From Kribbella caucasensis (GTDB lineage: Bacteria; Actinomycetota; Actinomycetes; Propionibacteriales; Kribbellaceae), in NCBI RefSeq assembly GCF_004361855.1, contig NZ_SNWQ01000001.1, positions 682,001-746,000 on the forward strand: 64,000 nucleotides of DNA, in the 5' to 3' direction. Both the position numbers and the translations under genes were made by a program. Under the pieces are notes generated by a model. The model had not been told where the DNA came from. It saw only the letters and a program-made list of their open reading frames with translations, and made no database searches. Shown one piece after another: positions 27,169 to 34,447 of the stretch; the first letter of the stretch is position 1, and each line of letters opens with the position of its first letter.

Positions 27169-27762
27169 TCACACCCGCTCGTAGGTTCCGAGCCGTTGTC
27201 CATCAGCCGCGGAGAAGGTGAGCGAGCGGCCGTCGATCGCGAACCGTACTGCCCGTTGAAGCACTATTGAGTTGGGGACGTTGTCACAGCCGATCAGGTG
27301 CTGAGGGCCGGCATCCGCGCTGATTGATCCGTCGTCGCCGGCGCGGTAGGTTCCGCCGATCCCGTTGCACCCGTCCGAACCATGCCATCGCCCATCGCTC
27401 GTGAACCCGATGTTCGGCGCGCGGTCGGCCGCCGGCGGCCCGGAGGGCGGGAGTTTCGAGTTGTCGAACCCGACGATGTCGACTGGCCGCCAGCTGCCAA
27501 GCAGCGCCTCGGCCTGCGTCTGCGTCGATGCCGATGTGCTGGACGTCGACACCCCCGCGGGCTCGTTCCCGGCCGGCGTGGTGACGGCAATGGTGACTCC
27601 GACCGCAGCCATGGTTGCCGCGGCGAGGCCGGATGCCAGCCAGGTGCGGCGGCGGCGAACGGGCGTGGCTGCTCGGCTGACGAGGTCCTCGACCACCGGC
27701 GCCCGCTCGCCTACCTCGATCAGGATCGCGCGAAGTTCGCGTTCAAAATCTGTCATGGTCAT
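27169..27762 (-). CDS. META-domain membrane protein, possible anti-sigma partner
   Basis: The protein has 197 residues. Residues 1-38 are cytoplasmic and charged (DFERELRAILIEVGERAPVVEDLVSRA). A helix spans about 41-63. The outer part is a META/HslJ-like domain: LLGSWRPVDI, SDGCNGIGGTYRAG and LQRAVRFAIDGRSLTF. The gene overlaps the sigma-factor gene by 20 bases and is downstream of it. Proteins with this layout next to SigE-type sigma factors often bind the sigma factor, so an anti-sigma or sensor role is plausible. This is inference from context. Confidence 0.75.
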   Translation of the reverse strand: MTMTDFERELRAILIEVGERAPVVEDLVSRAATPVRRRRTWLASGLAAATMAAVGVTIAVTTPAGNEPAGVSTSSTSASTQTQAEALLGSWRPVDIVGFDNSKLPPSGPPAADRAPNIGFTSDGRWHGSDGCNGIGGTYRAGDDGSISADAGPQHLIGCDNVPNSIVLQRAVRFAIDGRSLTFSAADGQRLGTYERV

Positions 27763-28252
27763 CGTCAGCTCCCTTGACGATCGCCGGATCGTGGGCCGCT
27801 CTCAGCGCGGCGAGCGCCCTGCTCGCAGTCGCTCGGGCGGTGGATTCCTTGATCCCGAGCACGGCCGCGATCGAGGCATGGTCGAGATCCTCGTAGTACC
27901 GCAGGACGATCACCGTCCGCTCCCGGAGCGGTAGCTGGATCAGCGCGCGCCACATCGCGTCGTGCTCAGTCACCGCCAACGCCGGATCAGGTTCCGAGTG
28001 GTCCGACGCAGGCAGCACCCGAGGTGTCTCGCGGGAGGAGCTACGTCGGGCCGCCGACACATGCGCGTTGACCAGGGCACGGCGTACGTAGGCGTGTGGA
28101 TCGTCCATGCCTCGTACACGCCGCCAATGCCGATAGGCGTTCATCAGAGCTTCCTGTGTCAGGTCTTCGGCGCGGTATCGGTCACCCGACAGCACGTAGC
28201 CCAGCCGCACCAACTGCTGCCCGCGGGCCGCCACGTACTCGTCGAACTCCAC
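27743..28252 (-). CDS. SigE-family (ECF) RNA polymerase sigma factor
   Basis: The extracytoplasmic-function sigma factor has 169 residues. Region 2 is FDEYVAARGQQLVRLGYVLSGDRYRAEDLTQEALMNAYRHW and region 4 is LPLRERTVIVLRYYEDLDHASIAAVLGIKESTARATASRALAAL, with the helix-turn-helix that reads the -35 box. The GTG at 28252 has GGGAG seven bases upstream; upstream codons in frame lack sigma similarity. It is translated just before the META-domain protein. Confidence 0.92.
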   Translation of the reverse strand: MEFDEYVAARGQQLVRLGYVLSGDRYRAEDLTQEALMNAYRHWRRVRGMDDPHAYVRRALVNAHVSAARRSSSRETPRVLPASDHSEPDPALAVTEHDAMWRALIQLPLRERTVIVLRYYEDLDHASIAAVLGIKESTARATASRALAALRAAHDPAIVKGADDDHDRF

Positions 28253-28269
28253 ACCCGACTCCCAACTAC

Positions 28270-28285
28270 GGGGTTGTCCTACCCC
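28270..28285 (-). promoter_or_regulatory. Palindrome upstream of the sigma factor
   Basis: On the minus strand GGGGTAGGACAACCCC is an inverted repeat of five-base arms, 18 bases before the sigma-factor start. Its place suggests an autoregulatory promoter or operator; no -10 box can be assigned with confidence. Confidence 0.4.
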
Positions 28286-28414
28286 TTGAACGTTGCAGCG
28301 CCCCAAAACGCTGCGTCGCCGCACTATCCCGCTAGCTCGGTGCCCCGGGGCGAGGGCAAGGTGTGGCTCGGATAATGCTTTGCTCGGCTTGGAGGGGGCG
28401 GATAGTTTCGCCGG

Positions 28415-28948
28415 GTGGTGGAGATCATTACTGATCGGCTGGTTCTGCGGGACTGGCGGGAGTCCGACCTGGCGCCGTGGGCAGCGATGAACGCCGACCC
28501 GGAGGTCCGGGAGTATCTCGGGCCGTTGCTCACCGCCGAGGAGGCGGCGGCCTCGGTGCGCAGCTTCCAGGACGATCTGGACCGCAACGGCTTCGGGTTC
28601 TGGGCGGTGGAGGTTCGCCACACGGGCGAATTCGTCGGGTTCGCCGGCCTGGACACGGTGGACGAGGGGATGCCGTTCACAGGCGTGGAGGCTGGTTGGC
28701 GGCTGGCCCGGTCGGCATGGGGGCACGGGTACGCCACGGAGGCGGCGCTCGCCGTACTGCGGTACGGCTTCGACACGCACCGGATGCCTGAGATCCTGGC
28801 GATCACCACGACGACGAACCTGCGCTCGCAGGCTGTGATGCAGCGGATCGGCATGACCACCGACCCGGCCGAGGACTTCGACGACCCAGAGGTAGCAGTG
28901 GGTCCACTGAGGCGATGCGTCCTTTATCGCAAGCCGATGACAGCCTGA
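28415..28948 (+). CDS. GNAT family N-acetyltransferase (RimJ/RimL type)
   Basis: The 177-residue enzyme is predicted to use acetyl-CoA. Sequence pieces TDRLVLRDWRESDLAPWAAMNADPEVREYLGP at the start and LARSAWGHGYATEAALAVLRYGFD (the acetyl-CoA pyrophosphate loop Q/RxxGxG/A is WGHGYATEA) are those of the RimJ-like group. The C-terminal NLRSQAVMQRIGM is also typical. Substrate unknown; these enzymes acetylate ribosomal proteins, antibiotics or amino acids. It begins at one of two adjacent GTG codons (28415 or 28418). Confidence 0.88.
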   Translation: MVEIITDRLVLRDWRESDLAPWAAMNADPEVREYLGPLLTAEEAAASVRSFQDDLDRNGFGFWAVEVRHTGEFVGFAGLDTVDEGMPFTGVEAGWRLARSAWGHGYATEAALAVLRYGFDTHRMPEILAITTTTNLRSQAVMQRIGMTTDPAEDFDDPEVAVGPLRRCVLYRKPMTA

Positions 28949-28966
28949 TCCAGTCTTGACCTCTGG

Positions 28967-29344
28967 TTACGCCTGTGAGGGGAGCCAGCACAGGCAGAAC
29001 GGATGGCCGGCGGGATCGGCGTAGACCCGGAAGCCTGACGGTACGGCGGAGTCGTCGGCCGCCTTCAACAATCGCCCGCCCAGTTCCAGCACCCGCTCAT
29101 GCCCGGCTTCGAGATCCTCGAGGTAGAAATCGAGGTGGATCTGCTGCGGCGAAGTGTCGTCGGGCCACCTGGGCGGGACGTGATTCGGCGCCAGCTGGAC
29201 TCCGAGCTGCCAGTCCCCATCGACCCAGATGTTGTGCCATCGCTGGTTCGCCTCGACGGTGCCGCCCAGCAGCCCGGCCCAGAACGCGCTCTCCGCGTGG
29301 AGATCCGCCGCCTCGAGAACGATCATCCGATGCTTGATCTTCAC
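28967..29344 (-). CDS. VOC (glyoxalase/bleomycin-resistance fold) protein
   Basis: The 125-residue protein has the vicinal-oxygen-chelate fold: KIKHRMIVLEAADLHAESAFWAGLLGG, then QIHLDFYLEDLEAGHERVLELGGRLL and a final VYADPAGHPFCLCWL. Metal-binding candidates are His in DTSPQQIHLDF and residues near the C-terminus. Substrate unknown. The GTG at 29344 with AGGGGT upstream is preferred over a longer form. Confidence 0.82.
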   Translation of the reverse strand: MKIKHRMIVLEAADLHAESAFWAGLLGGTVEANQRWHNIWVDGDWQLGVQLAPNHVPPRWPDDTSPQQIHLDFYLEDLEAGHERVLELGGRLLKAADDSAVPSGFRVYADPAGHPFCLCWLPSQA

Positions 29345-29700
29345 AGCTCGTACCCCTCTGATCGGCAACCAGCATGATGAGAACCCGGATCAGGGGACCA
29401 CGAAACTGAAGGTCTCATCAACAGTTGCCGCTCCGACGCCGCCAAGTCAGCGCCGCGGTGAGGTTGCTGGGGGCAACTAGGTTGTTGCCTTGGGCTACTG
29501 AAAAGTCGTGACAGTTCGGGTACGGATTGTCACGGGGTGTGCACTGTTTGTTTGCGATGTCCGGAACTCACTAGCGAGCGGCGGAACTGTCAGCCGATCG
29601 TCTGATGAGGAAGTTTTCGGCGACGTTCCTTTGACGCTGTGCTCACGCGGGGTCCGGTCTGGCGCGCGTGAAACCGGTCGACGACGGAGGATCCGGACAC
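29345..29700. other. Intergenic stretch, no gene seen
   Basis: This 356-bp divergent region has lower GC than its neighbours. The only structure I see is GTTGC/GCAAC (29463-29477), followed by a second GTTGTTGCC. It should carry promoters for the VOC and VanZ genes. Confidence 0.4.
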
Positions 29701-30345
29701 GTGCTCGAGACCTATCGCGGCATCCCGCACCTGCTGGACACTTGGCTCGTTCTCACCGGGATGGCGATCCCGATCGCGGTGTCGGCCGCCCGGCGTCGCG
29801 GTGACGGAGTGGTGCCACGGCTCGCCTCCGTACTGATGCCGGCCGCGTTCGCACTCGTACTGGCGGCGACCCTCAGCCCGACCGCGAACCGGCTGAACGG
29901 CCTCGGCAGCTGCGGCACCCACCTGGCCACGACGGGTGGCCTGACGTCGGTGCAGGGGCTGCTGAACGTGCTGCTGTTCGTGCCCGTCGCCGGGATGCTC
30001 ACGCTGGCCTGTGGGCGGCCGGCGGACGGGATCGCAACCGGGATCGGCTTGTCGGCCGCGGTGGAGGCGATCCAGGCGTTGGTACCGCAACTCGGCCGGT
30101 CGTGTCAGCTGCACGACCTGATCGCGAACACGGCCGGAGCGTTCGCGGGCGTCGGGCTGGCCGCGGGCGTCCAGGCGATCATCAGTCGAGGGCGGGTGCT
30201 CACCGTCCCGGTGTACGTCGTGGACCATGGCGCGCTGCTGGCGACACGAGGGCGGCCGGCCGCTCGGCATCGACGGCAGGAGCTGTCTCCAGTCCCGGTC
30301 ACCGCCCGGACGAACCCACTCCACCCCATGGCACGGCTGCGCTGA
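29701..30345 (+). CDS. VanZ-like membrane protein
   Basis: The 214-residue protein has four to five helices and the VanZ-like pattern: a tail-end helix pair with LLNVLLFVPVAGMLTLACGR and GIGLSAAVEAIQALVPQLGRSCQLHDLIANTAGAFAGVGLAAG. VanZ family proteins include a teicoplanin-resistance accessory protein, but most members are uncharacterised and resistance should not be inferred. The GTG at 29701 has GGAGGA nine bases upstream; a GTG at 29668 is the alternative. A polar tail of about 45 residues follows the last helix. Confidence 0.78.
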   Translation: MLETYRGIPHLLDTWLVLTGMAIPIAVSAARRRGDGVVPRLASVLMPAAFALVLAATLSPTANRLNGLGSCGTHLATTGGLTSVQGLLNVLLFVPVAGMLTLACGRPADGIATGIGLSAAVEAIQALVPQLGRSCQLHDLIANTAGAFAGVGLAAGVQAIISRGRVLTVPVYVVDHGALLATRGRPAARHRRQELSPVPVTARTNPLHPMARLR

Positions 30346-30462
30346 GTCCCGCCGTACGCCGGTGTGCGCGGCTGGGGTCGGCTGTTCTCCGGTACATGCG
30401 TGGGTGCCGATTGACGCCGTCTGGCGGGGTGACGGTGGATGATGACCACGGAGAGTGGGAGG

Positions 30463-30524
30463 TTATCCACAGCTTGTGGACGAAATCTGGGGATAGCCGG
30501 GTCATAGCGCTGGAGTTATCCACA
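30463..30524. other. Cluster of consensus DnaA boxes outside oriC
   Basis: TTATCCACA occurs at 30463-30471 and 30516-30524, both exact matches to the classic 9-mer. TGTGGACGA at 30475-30483 is a reverse-oriented relaxed box. They fill the 180-bp gap between the VanZ and pentapeptide-repeat genes, 17.5 kb from oriC. Confidence 0.6.
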
Positions 30525-30525
30525 G

Positions 30526-31137
30526 TCAGGGGCGAACCTCCAGGCCGAGGGACTGGGTGATGGTCATCGCCTGAGGGAGGTCGACGATGGCGCCTTTGAG
30601 GGCGACTGTCAGTGGATCGACGGTGGACAGGTCCGAGCCGCGGAGGTCGCAGCCGGACAGATCGGCCTGATGGAGGTAGGCCCCGGACAGGTCGACGTTG
30701 CGGAACACGGCTTTCGAGGCGCGGAGGCCCGTGAGGTCGGCCTCACGGAGCTTCACACCGGTGAACTCGGTACCGCGCAGGTCCGCCCCGGGCAGGCCGG
30801 TGAAGGACCAGTCGCCGCCGTCGACCTTCATCAGGTTGTACGTGCAGTCGTCGAACAGGCTGCCCATGAGCTTGCAGCGGGTGAAAGCCGAGTCGAAGAA
30901 CGAGCAGCGGACGAATGTGCAGTTCACGAACGCGGCGTCGGTGTGGACGGATGCGTTGAACCGGACGCCGCGGAAGGTGCACTCCTCGAACACGCCGCCC
31001 TGGTTGGTCACCTCGGTCAGGTCGGAATCGATGAACAGCACCTTGGTGAAGGTCTGCCCGGACGGGTCGGCATCCTCCCAGTCGCGGATGGTGGATTCGG
31101 TCTTGGGCGCGGGACGCCCGTGCAGCCGGTCGGCCAC
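30526..31137 (-). CDS. Pentapeptide repeat protein
   Basis: The 203-residue protein is built of A(D/N)LxX-like five-residue repeats that form a right-handed beta helix. Examples are GVFEECTFRGVRFNAS, AAFVNCTFVRCSFFDSAFTRCKLMGSLFDDCTY, GADLRGTEFTGVKLREADLTGLRASKAVFRNVDLSGAYLHQADLSGCDLRGSDL. Some relatives (MfpA, Qnr) mimic DNA and bind gyrase, but this family is broad. The GTG at 31137 has AAGGAG five bases upstream. Confidence 0.88.
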   Translation of the reverse strand: MADRLHGRPAPKTESTIRDWEDADPSGQTFTKVLFIDSDLTEVTNQGGVFEECTFRGVRFNASVHTDAAFVNCTFVRCSFFDSAFTRCKLMGSLFDDCTYNLMKVDGGDWSFTGLPGADLRGTEFTGVKLREADLTGLRASKAVFRNVDLSGAYLHQADLSGCDLRGSDLSTVDPLTVALKGAIVDLPQAMTITQSLGLEVRP

Positions 31138-31259
31138 GGCACTCCTTCCCTGGAGCGGCCCGGAGCACCATCGTGCGGCGGTCCGGCCTCCTGTCTCACC
31201 CAGCATTGTGACGACCCCGACGGACAAAGTTCAGGGGATCGACAACGACAGCGGGCAAG

Positions 31260-32174
31260 ATGGGCCAGGTGACCGGATCAGAACGGGTGATGGTGTTCGG
31301 CGCCGGCGGGTTCCTCGGTGCCCGGATCTGCGCGCTGCTCGCCGATCGCGGGATCGAGCACCGCGGCATGACCCGGAGTACCGGCGATCCACATCGGCGG
31401 TTCGATCTCGCCACCGGGCACTGCTACGCACTCGACACCCAGCTCGGCCTGTACAAGCCGACCGTGATCATCAACGCGGCCGCTGCGACCCACGGCGACA
31501 CCCTGGCGCTGACCCGGGGCAACGTGGTCGCCGTGGAGGCGCTGCTCTCGTCGATGCACCGGACGGCGAACAACGCTCGCTTCATCCAGATCGGCTCAGC
31601 CGCGGAGTACGGCGGGGCGGCGTACGGGACGAGTCAGGACGAGCAGACGGAGCTCCGGCCGGGAGCGGCGTACGGGTTCACCAAGCTGGCCGGATCCGAG
31701 CTGGTACTGCGCGCGCAGCGGAACGGGGCGGACGCCGTGGTGGTGAGGTCGTTCAACATCACCGGGCCGGGATCGCCGCCGAGTACGTTGCTCGGCCGGG
31801 TCATCCGGCTGCTCGGGACGACGGACACGCTGGAACTGGGTTCGCTGGAGGCGTGGCGGGACTACGTCGACGTCCGGGACGTCGCCGAGGCGGTGATCGC
31901 GGTGGCGACAGCCGAGGCGAAACTGCCGCCGGTGCTGAACGTCGGCTCGGGGCGCGCCGCACTCGCCCGCGACGTCGTCAACCGCCTGATCGAGCTCAGC
32001 GGGACCGAGACGAAGCTGGTCGAGGGATCCGTCCATGCGGGGCATGCGGGTTCGCCGGCGGATGCCGTTCCCTGGCAGCAGGCCGACACGACGCTGATCG
32101 AGAAGCACCTGGGTTGGTCCTGCCGGATCCCCCTTGACCAGTCGCTGCAGGACACCTGGACGGCTCGGGATTGA
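31260..32174 (+). CDS. NAD(P)-dependent epimerase/dehydratase
   Basis: This is an extended short-chain dehydrogenase of 304 residues. The nucleotide-binding motif VFGAGGFLGARI opens it. The catalytic Tyr-x3-Lys lies in AYGFTKLAGSEL, with the nearby Ser in QIGSAAEYGG. It probably modifies a nucleotide sugar; the substrate is not known. The PP2C-like gene starts directly after its stop, so the two are likely co-transcribed. A GTG nine bases into the gene is an alternative start. Confidence 0.88.
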   Translation: MGQVTGSERVMVFGAGGFLGARICALLADRGIEHRGMTRSTGDPHRRFDLATGHCYALDTQLGLYKPTVIINAAAATHGDTLALTRGNVVAVEALLSSMHRTANNARFIQIGSAAEYGGAAYGTSQDEQTELRPGAAYGFTKLAGSELVLRAQRNGADAVVVRSFNITGPGSPPSTLLGRVIRLLGTTDTLELGSLEAWRDYVDVRDVAEAVIAVATAEAKLPPVLNVGSGRAALARDVVNRLIELSGTETKLVEGSVHAGHAGSPADAVPWQQADTTLIEKHLGWSCRIPLDQSLQDTWTARD

Positions 32175-32966
32175 ATGGGCCGGGTGGAGATTCGTTCGGC
32201 TTGTTGGCCTGCGCCTGACCGTGTACCGCCCTCGGTGAATGAAGATCTGGTGCTGACCGGGCCTGACTTCGTGGTGGTGCTGGATGGGGCGACTGCGCCG
32301 GCGGGGGTCGAATCGGGGTGCCGGCATGACGTGGCGTGGTTGGTCGGGCAGCTCGGTGGGCAGCTGGCGGTGCCGCTGCTCGGGAGGTCGCGGGCGCCGC
32401 TGGCCGACATCCTCGCGGATGCGATCAGCGCGGTTTGTGCTGAGCACGCCGATACGTGTGACCTGACGAATCCGGACAGTCCGTCGTCGACCGTTTCGAT
32501 GGTTCGGGTGGGTTCGGAGGTTGTCGAACATCTGGTGCTGGCGGATTCGCCGGTCGTTCTGCGGTCGCCGGCCGGCGTGGTCTCGGTCGTGGCGGACAAC
32601 CGGATCGAGTTGTTGCCGGAGTGGACCTTCGCGGCGGTCCGGCGGTTGCGGAACCAGCCGGGCGGATTCTGGGTGGCGAGCACCGAGCCGAAGGCGGCGT
32701 ACGAGGCGGTCGCCGGTACGACGGATCGCGGCGAGGTCGAGGTGATCGCGTTGCTGACGGACGGGGCTTCCCGGTACGCCGAGCGGTACGGGCACACGTG
32801 GGAAGAGCTGGTGGATCTGCTGGAGTCCGCGGGGCCGCAGGTGTTGATCGATCGCGTGCGGGCCTACGACACCGCGGCGGATCCGGCGAGCTTCCGGGGC
32901 AAACGTCACGACGACGCGACCGCAGCCGTATGTCGGCTGACCAGCGAAGGCGCGGCGTTGGCCTAG
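32175..32966 (+). CDS. PP2C-like protein phosphatase
   Basis: The 263-residue protein resembles PPM/PP2C phosphatases: SVNEDLVLTGPDFVVVLDGATAP (metal-binding Asp in VLDGAT), SSTVSMVRVGSEVVEHLVLADSPVVL, ALLTDGASRY and GKRHDDATAAVCRL (final metal-binding Asp). It would remove phosphate from Ser/Thr. It follows the epimerase gene without a gap and converges with the first DUF4328 gene, overlapping it by four bases. Assignment to the fold is good; the target is unknown. Confidence 0.75.
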   Translation: MGRVEIRSACWPAPDRVPPSVNEDLVLTGPDFVVVLDGATAPAGVESGCRHDVAWLVGQLGGQLAVPLLGRSRAPLADILADAISAVCAEHADTCDLTNPDSPSSTVSMVRVGSEVVEHLVLADSPVVLRSPAGVVSVVADNRIELLPEWTFAAVRRLRNQPGGFWVASTEPKAAYEAVAGTTDRGEVEVIALLTDGASRYAERYGHTWEELVDLLESAGPQVLIDRVRAYDTAADPASFRGKRHDDATAAVCRLTSEGAALA

Positions 32967-34351
32967 TGAGGCGGTTGCCAGGGGGTGGCGCCGCCGGGCG
33001 GTGGGTCCTGGTCGGGTCCAGTAGTGGGGATCGGGTCGGTTGGATGGTCCGCTCGCGGTGGTTGGTGAGTCGTGGGCGGGCCGACGAGTGAGGACCCGGA
33101 TCCGTTCGGCCCCGGGTGGTTAGGCCCCGACTGACCAGGGCCCGACTGACCAGGGCCGGGGCGGGCGGTTGGGATTGTGGTTGGGCTGGTGCCGAGGGTG
33201 CCGCCGTAGCCGCCTGGGCCGTGGGGACCGGGGGCGGTGGCGGCTTGGGCGACCGAGCTGGTGGTGTTGGGGGCCAGGTGGCCGGTGGTTCCTCGGTAGG
33301 TGCCGGGGCCGTAGGTGGGGTGCGCGGTCGTGCCGCCGTACTGCTCGGGGCCGTAGGTCTGCGGGCGGGCGTTGGGGCCTGACGGATTCGTCGCGTAGGT
33401 GGGGAAACTCGGGCGGGGCGCGTACTGCGGCGGGCCGCCTGGTGGTGGACCGTCCTGTGGGCGGACGGGTGGGAGATGCGAAGGCGAGTGGTCGGGCAGG
33501 GCAGGGCCGAGGGGCGGACCGCCCACGGGAACGCGGCCGTCCTGCCAAGAGGTGACCCGGTGCATGAGCAGTGAGACCGTGATGCCGGCGACGATCAGCA
33601 GGATCGTGGCGACGGTGAAGCCGATGTTCACCGCCAGGGCGACGCGGACCATGAAGTCCTGCAGATCGTAGATGTCCACGTAGTCGCCGGCCGCGTCCGC
33701 GGCATCGGCGGCGCTGACCAGCCGGACGATCCAGGAGATGAAGCTGATCATCGCGACCGCCCCACCGCCGACCAGGATCACCCAGAACCCGGTCCATGTC
33801 CCCCACCAGCCATAGAGCAGCGTGCGGATCCGGCCGGATCGCGCGGCGCCGGGCTGGTGCGCCGGCTCGCTGGCGGTGACCACGTCTTCGACCACCTGCA
33901 GCGGATACCAGAACTGCACGATCGGACAGAACCAACCGCCGATCGCCCAGCCTTTCTCATGCCGATGCGCGCTGGGACCGGAGCTGAACCCACCCTGGTA
34001 CGCGAACGCGGACTTCAGCACCTCGGTGTTCTCCCGCGCCTGCCAGAGCCAGATCAAGAACGCGATCCCGGTCGCCAGGAACAGGTAGCCGGACAAGTCG
34101 AGCAGCGGCCCGGTGCCGGCGATCGACTGGACCCCGCGGTCGAGCTCCTCCTCCGACAGCAGGCCGTAGATGAACCGCTTGACCTCGTCGTACGACGTCC
34201 ACATGACGACGGCCTGGATCACGGCGGCCACCACAGTGAGGCCCATCAGCACGATGCTGGCGAGCGCGATCCGCCGCAGCGGCCGGTACTTCGGCTGTGC
34301 GATCGGAACCATCGGCCGAACGGGATACTGCCCCGGATACGGCTGACTCAC
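32963..34351 (-). CDS. DUF4328 membrane protein (paralogue A)
   Basis: The 462-residue membrane protein has six or so helices, with the DUF4328 signatures FLIWLWQARENTEVL and GWAIGGWFCPIVQFWYPLQVVEDVVTASEP. The C-terminal 180 residues are a disordered Gly/Pro/Tyr-rich tail with YGPEQYGGTT and GPGQSGPGQSGP repeats. Function unknown. The GTG at 34351 has GGGGAGG eight bases upstream. Two further paralogues lie at 42.7-46.1 kb. Confidence 0.8.
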   Translation of the reverse strand: MSQPYPGQYPVRPMVPIAQPKYRPLRRIALASIVLMGLTVVAAVIQAVVMWTSYDEVKRFIYGLLSEEELDRGVQSIAGTGPLLDLSGYLFLATGIAFLIWLWQARENTEVLKSAFAYQGGFSSGPSAHRHEKGWAIGGWFCPIVQFWYPLQVVEDVVTASEPAHQPGAARSGRIRTLLYGWWGTWTGFWVILVGGGAVAMISFISWIVRLVSAADAADAAGDYVDIYDLQDFMVRVALAVNIGFTVATILLIVAGITVSLLMHRVTSWQDGRVPVGGPPLGPALPDHSPSHLPPVRPQDGPPPGGPPQYAPRPSFPTYATNPSGPNARPQTYGPEQYGGTTAHPTYGPGTYRGTTGHLAPNTTSSVAQAATAPGPHGPGGYGGTLGTSPTTIPTARPGPGQSGPGQSGPNHPGPNGSGSSLVGPPTTHQPPRADHPTDPIPTTGPDQDPPPGGATPWQPPH

Positions 34352-34415
34352 GATCCTCACCTCCCCAGGCCGCCGCTACAGCTAAGTTACAGCGACCGGG
34401 GAATCACCCAACCGG

Positions 34416-34424
34416 TTATCCACA
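34416..34424. other. Single consensus DnaA box
   Basis: TTATCCACA, an exact classic 9-mer, lies in the 96-bp gap between the DUF4328 and glpD genes. On its own it may be chance, but it is the third exact copy within 4 kb. Confidence 0.35.
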
Positions 34425-34447
34425 GTGCCAAAAACCTGCAGCCGGGC

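Noticed and set aside
29668-30345. VanZ-like gene as a glycopeptide-resistance determinant
   Set aside because: There is no vanHAX or van regulator nearby, and VanZ-like proteins are widespread with unknown roles.
33117-33170. GACTGACCAGGGCCC-like tandem repeats
   Set aside because: They encode the GPGQSGPGQSGP tail of a DUF4328 protein, so they are explained as a coding repeat.
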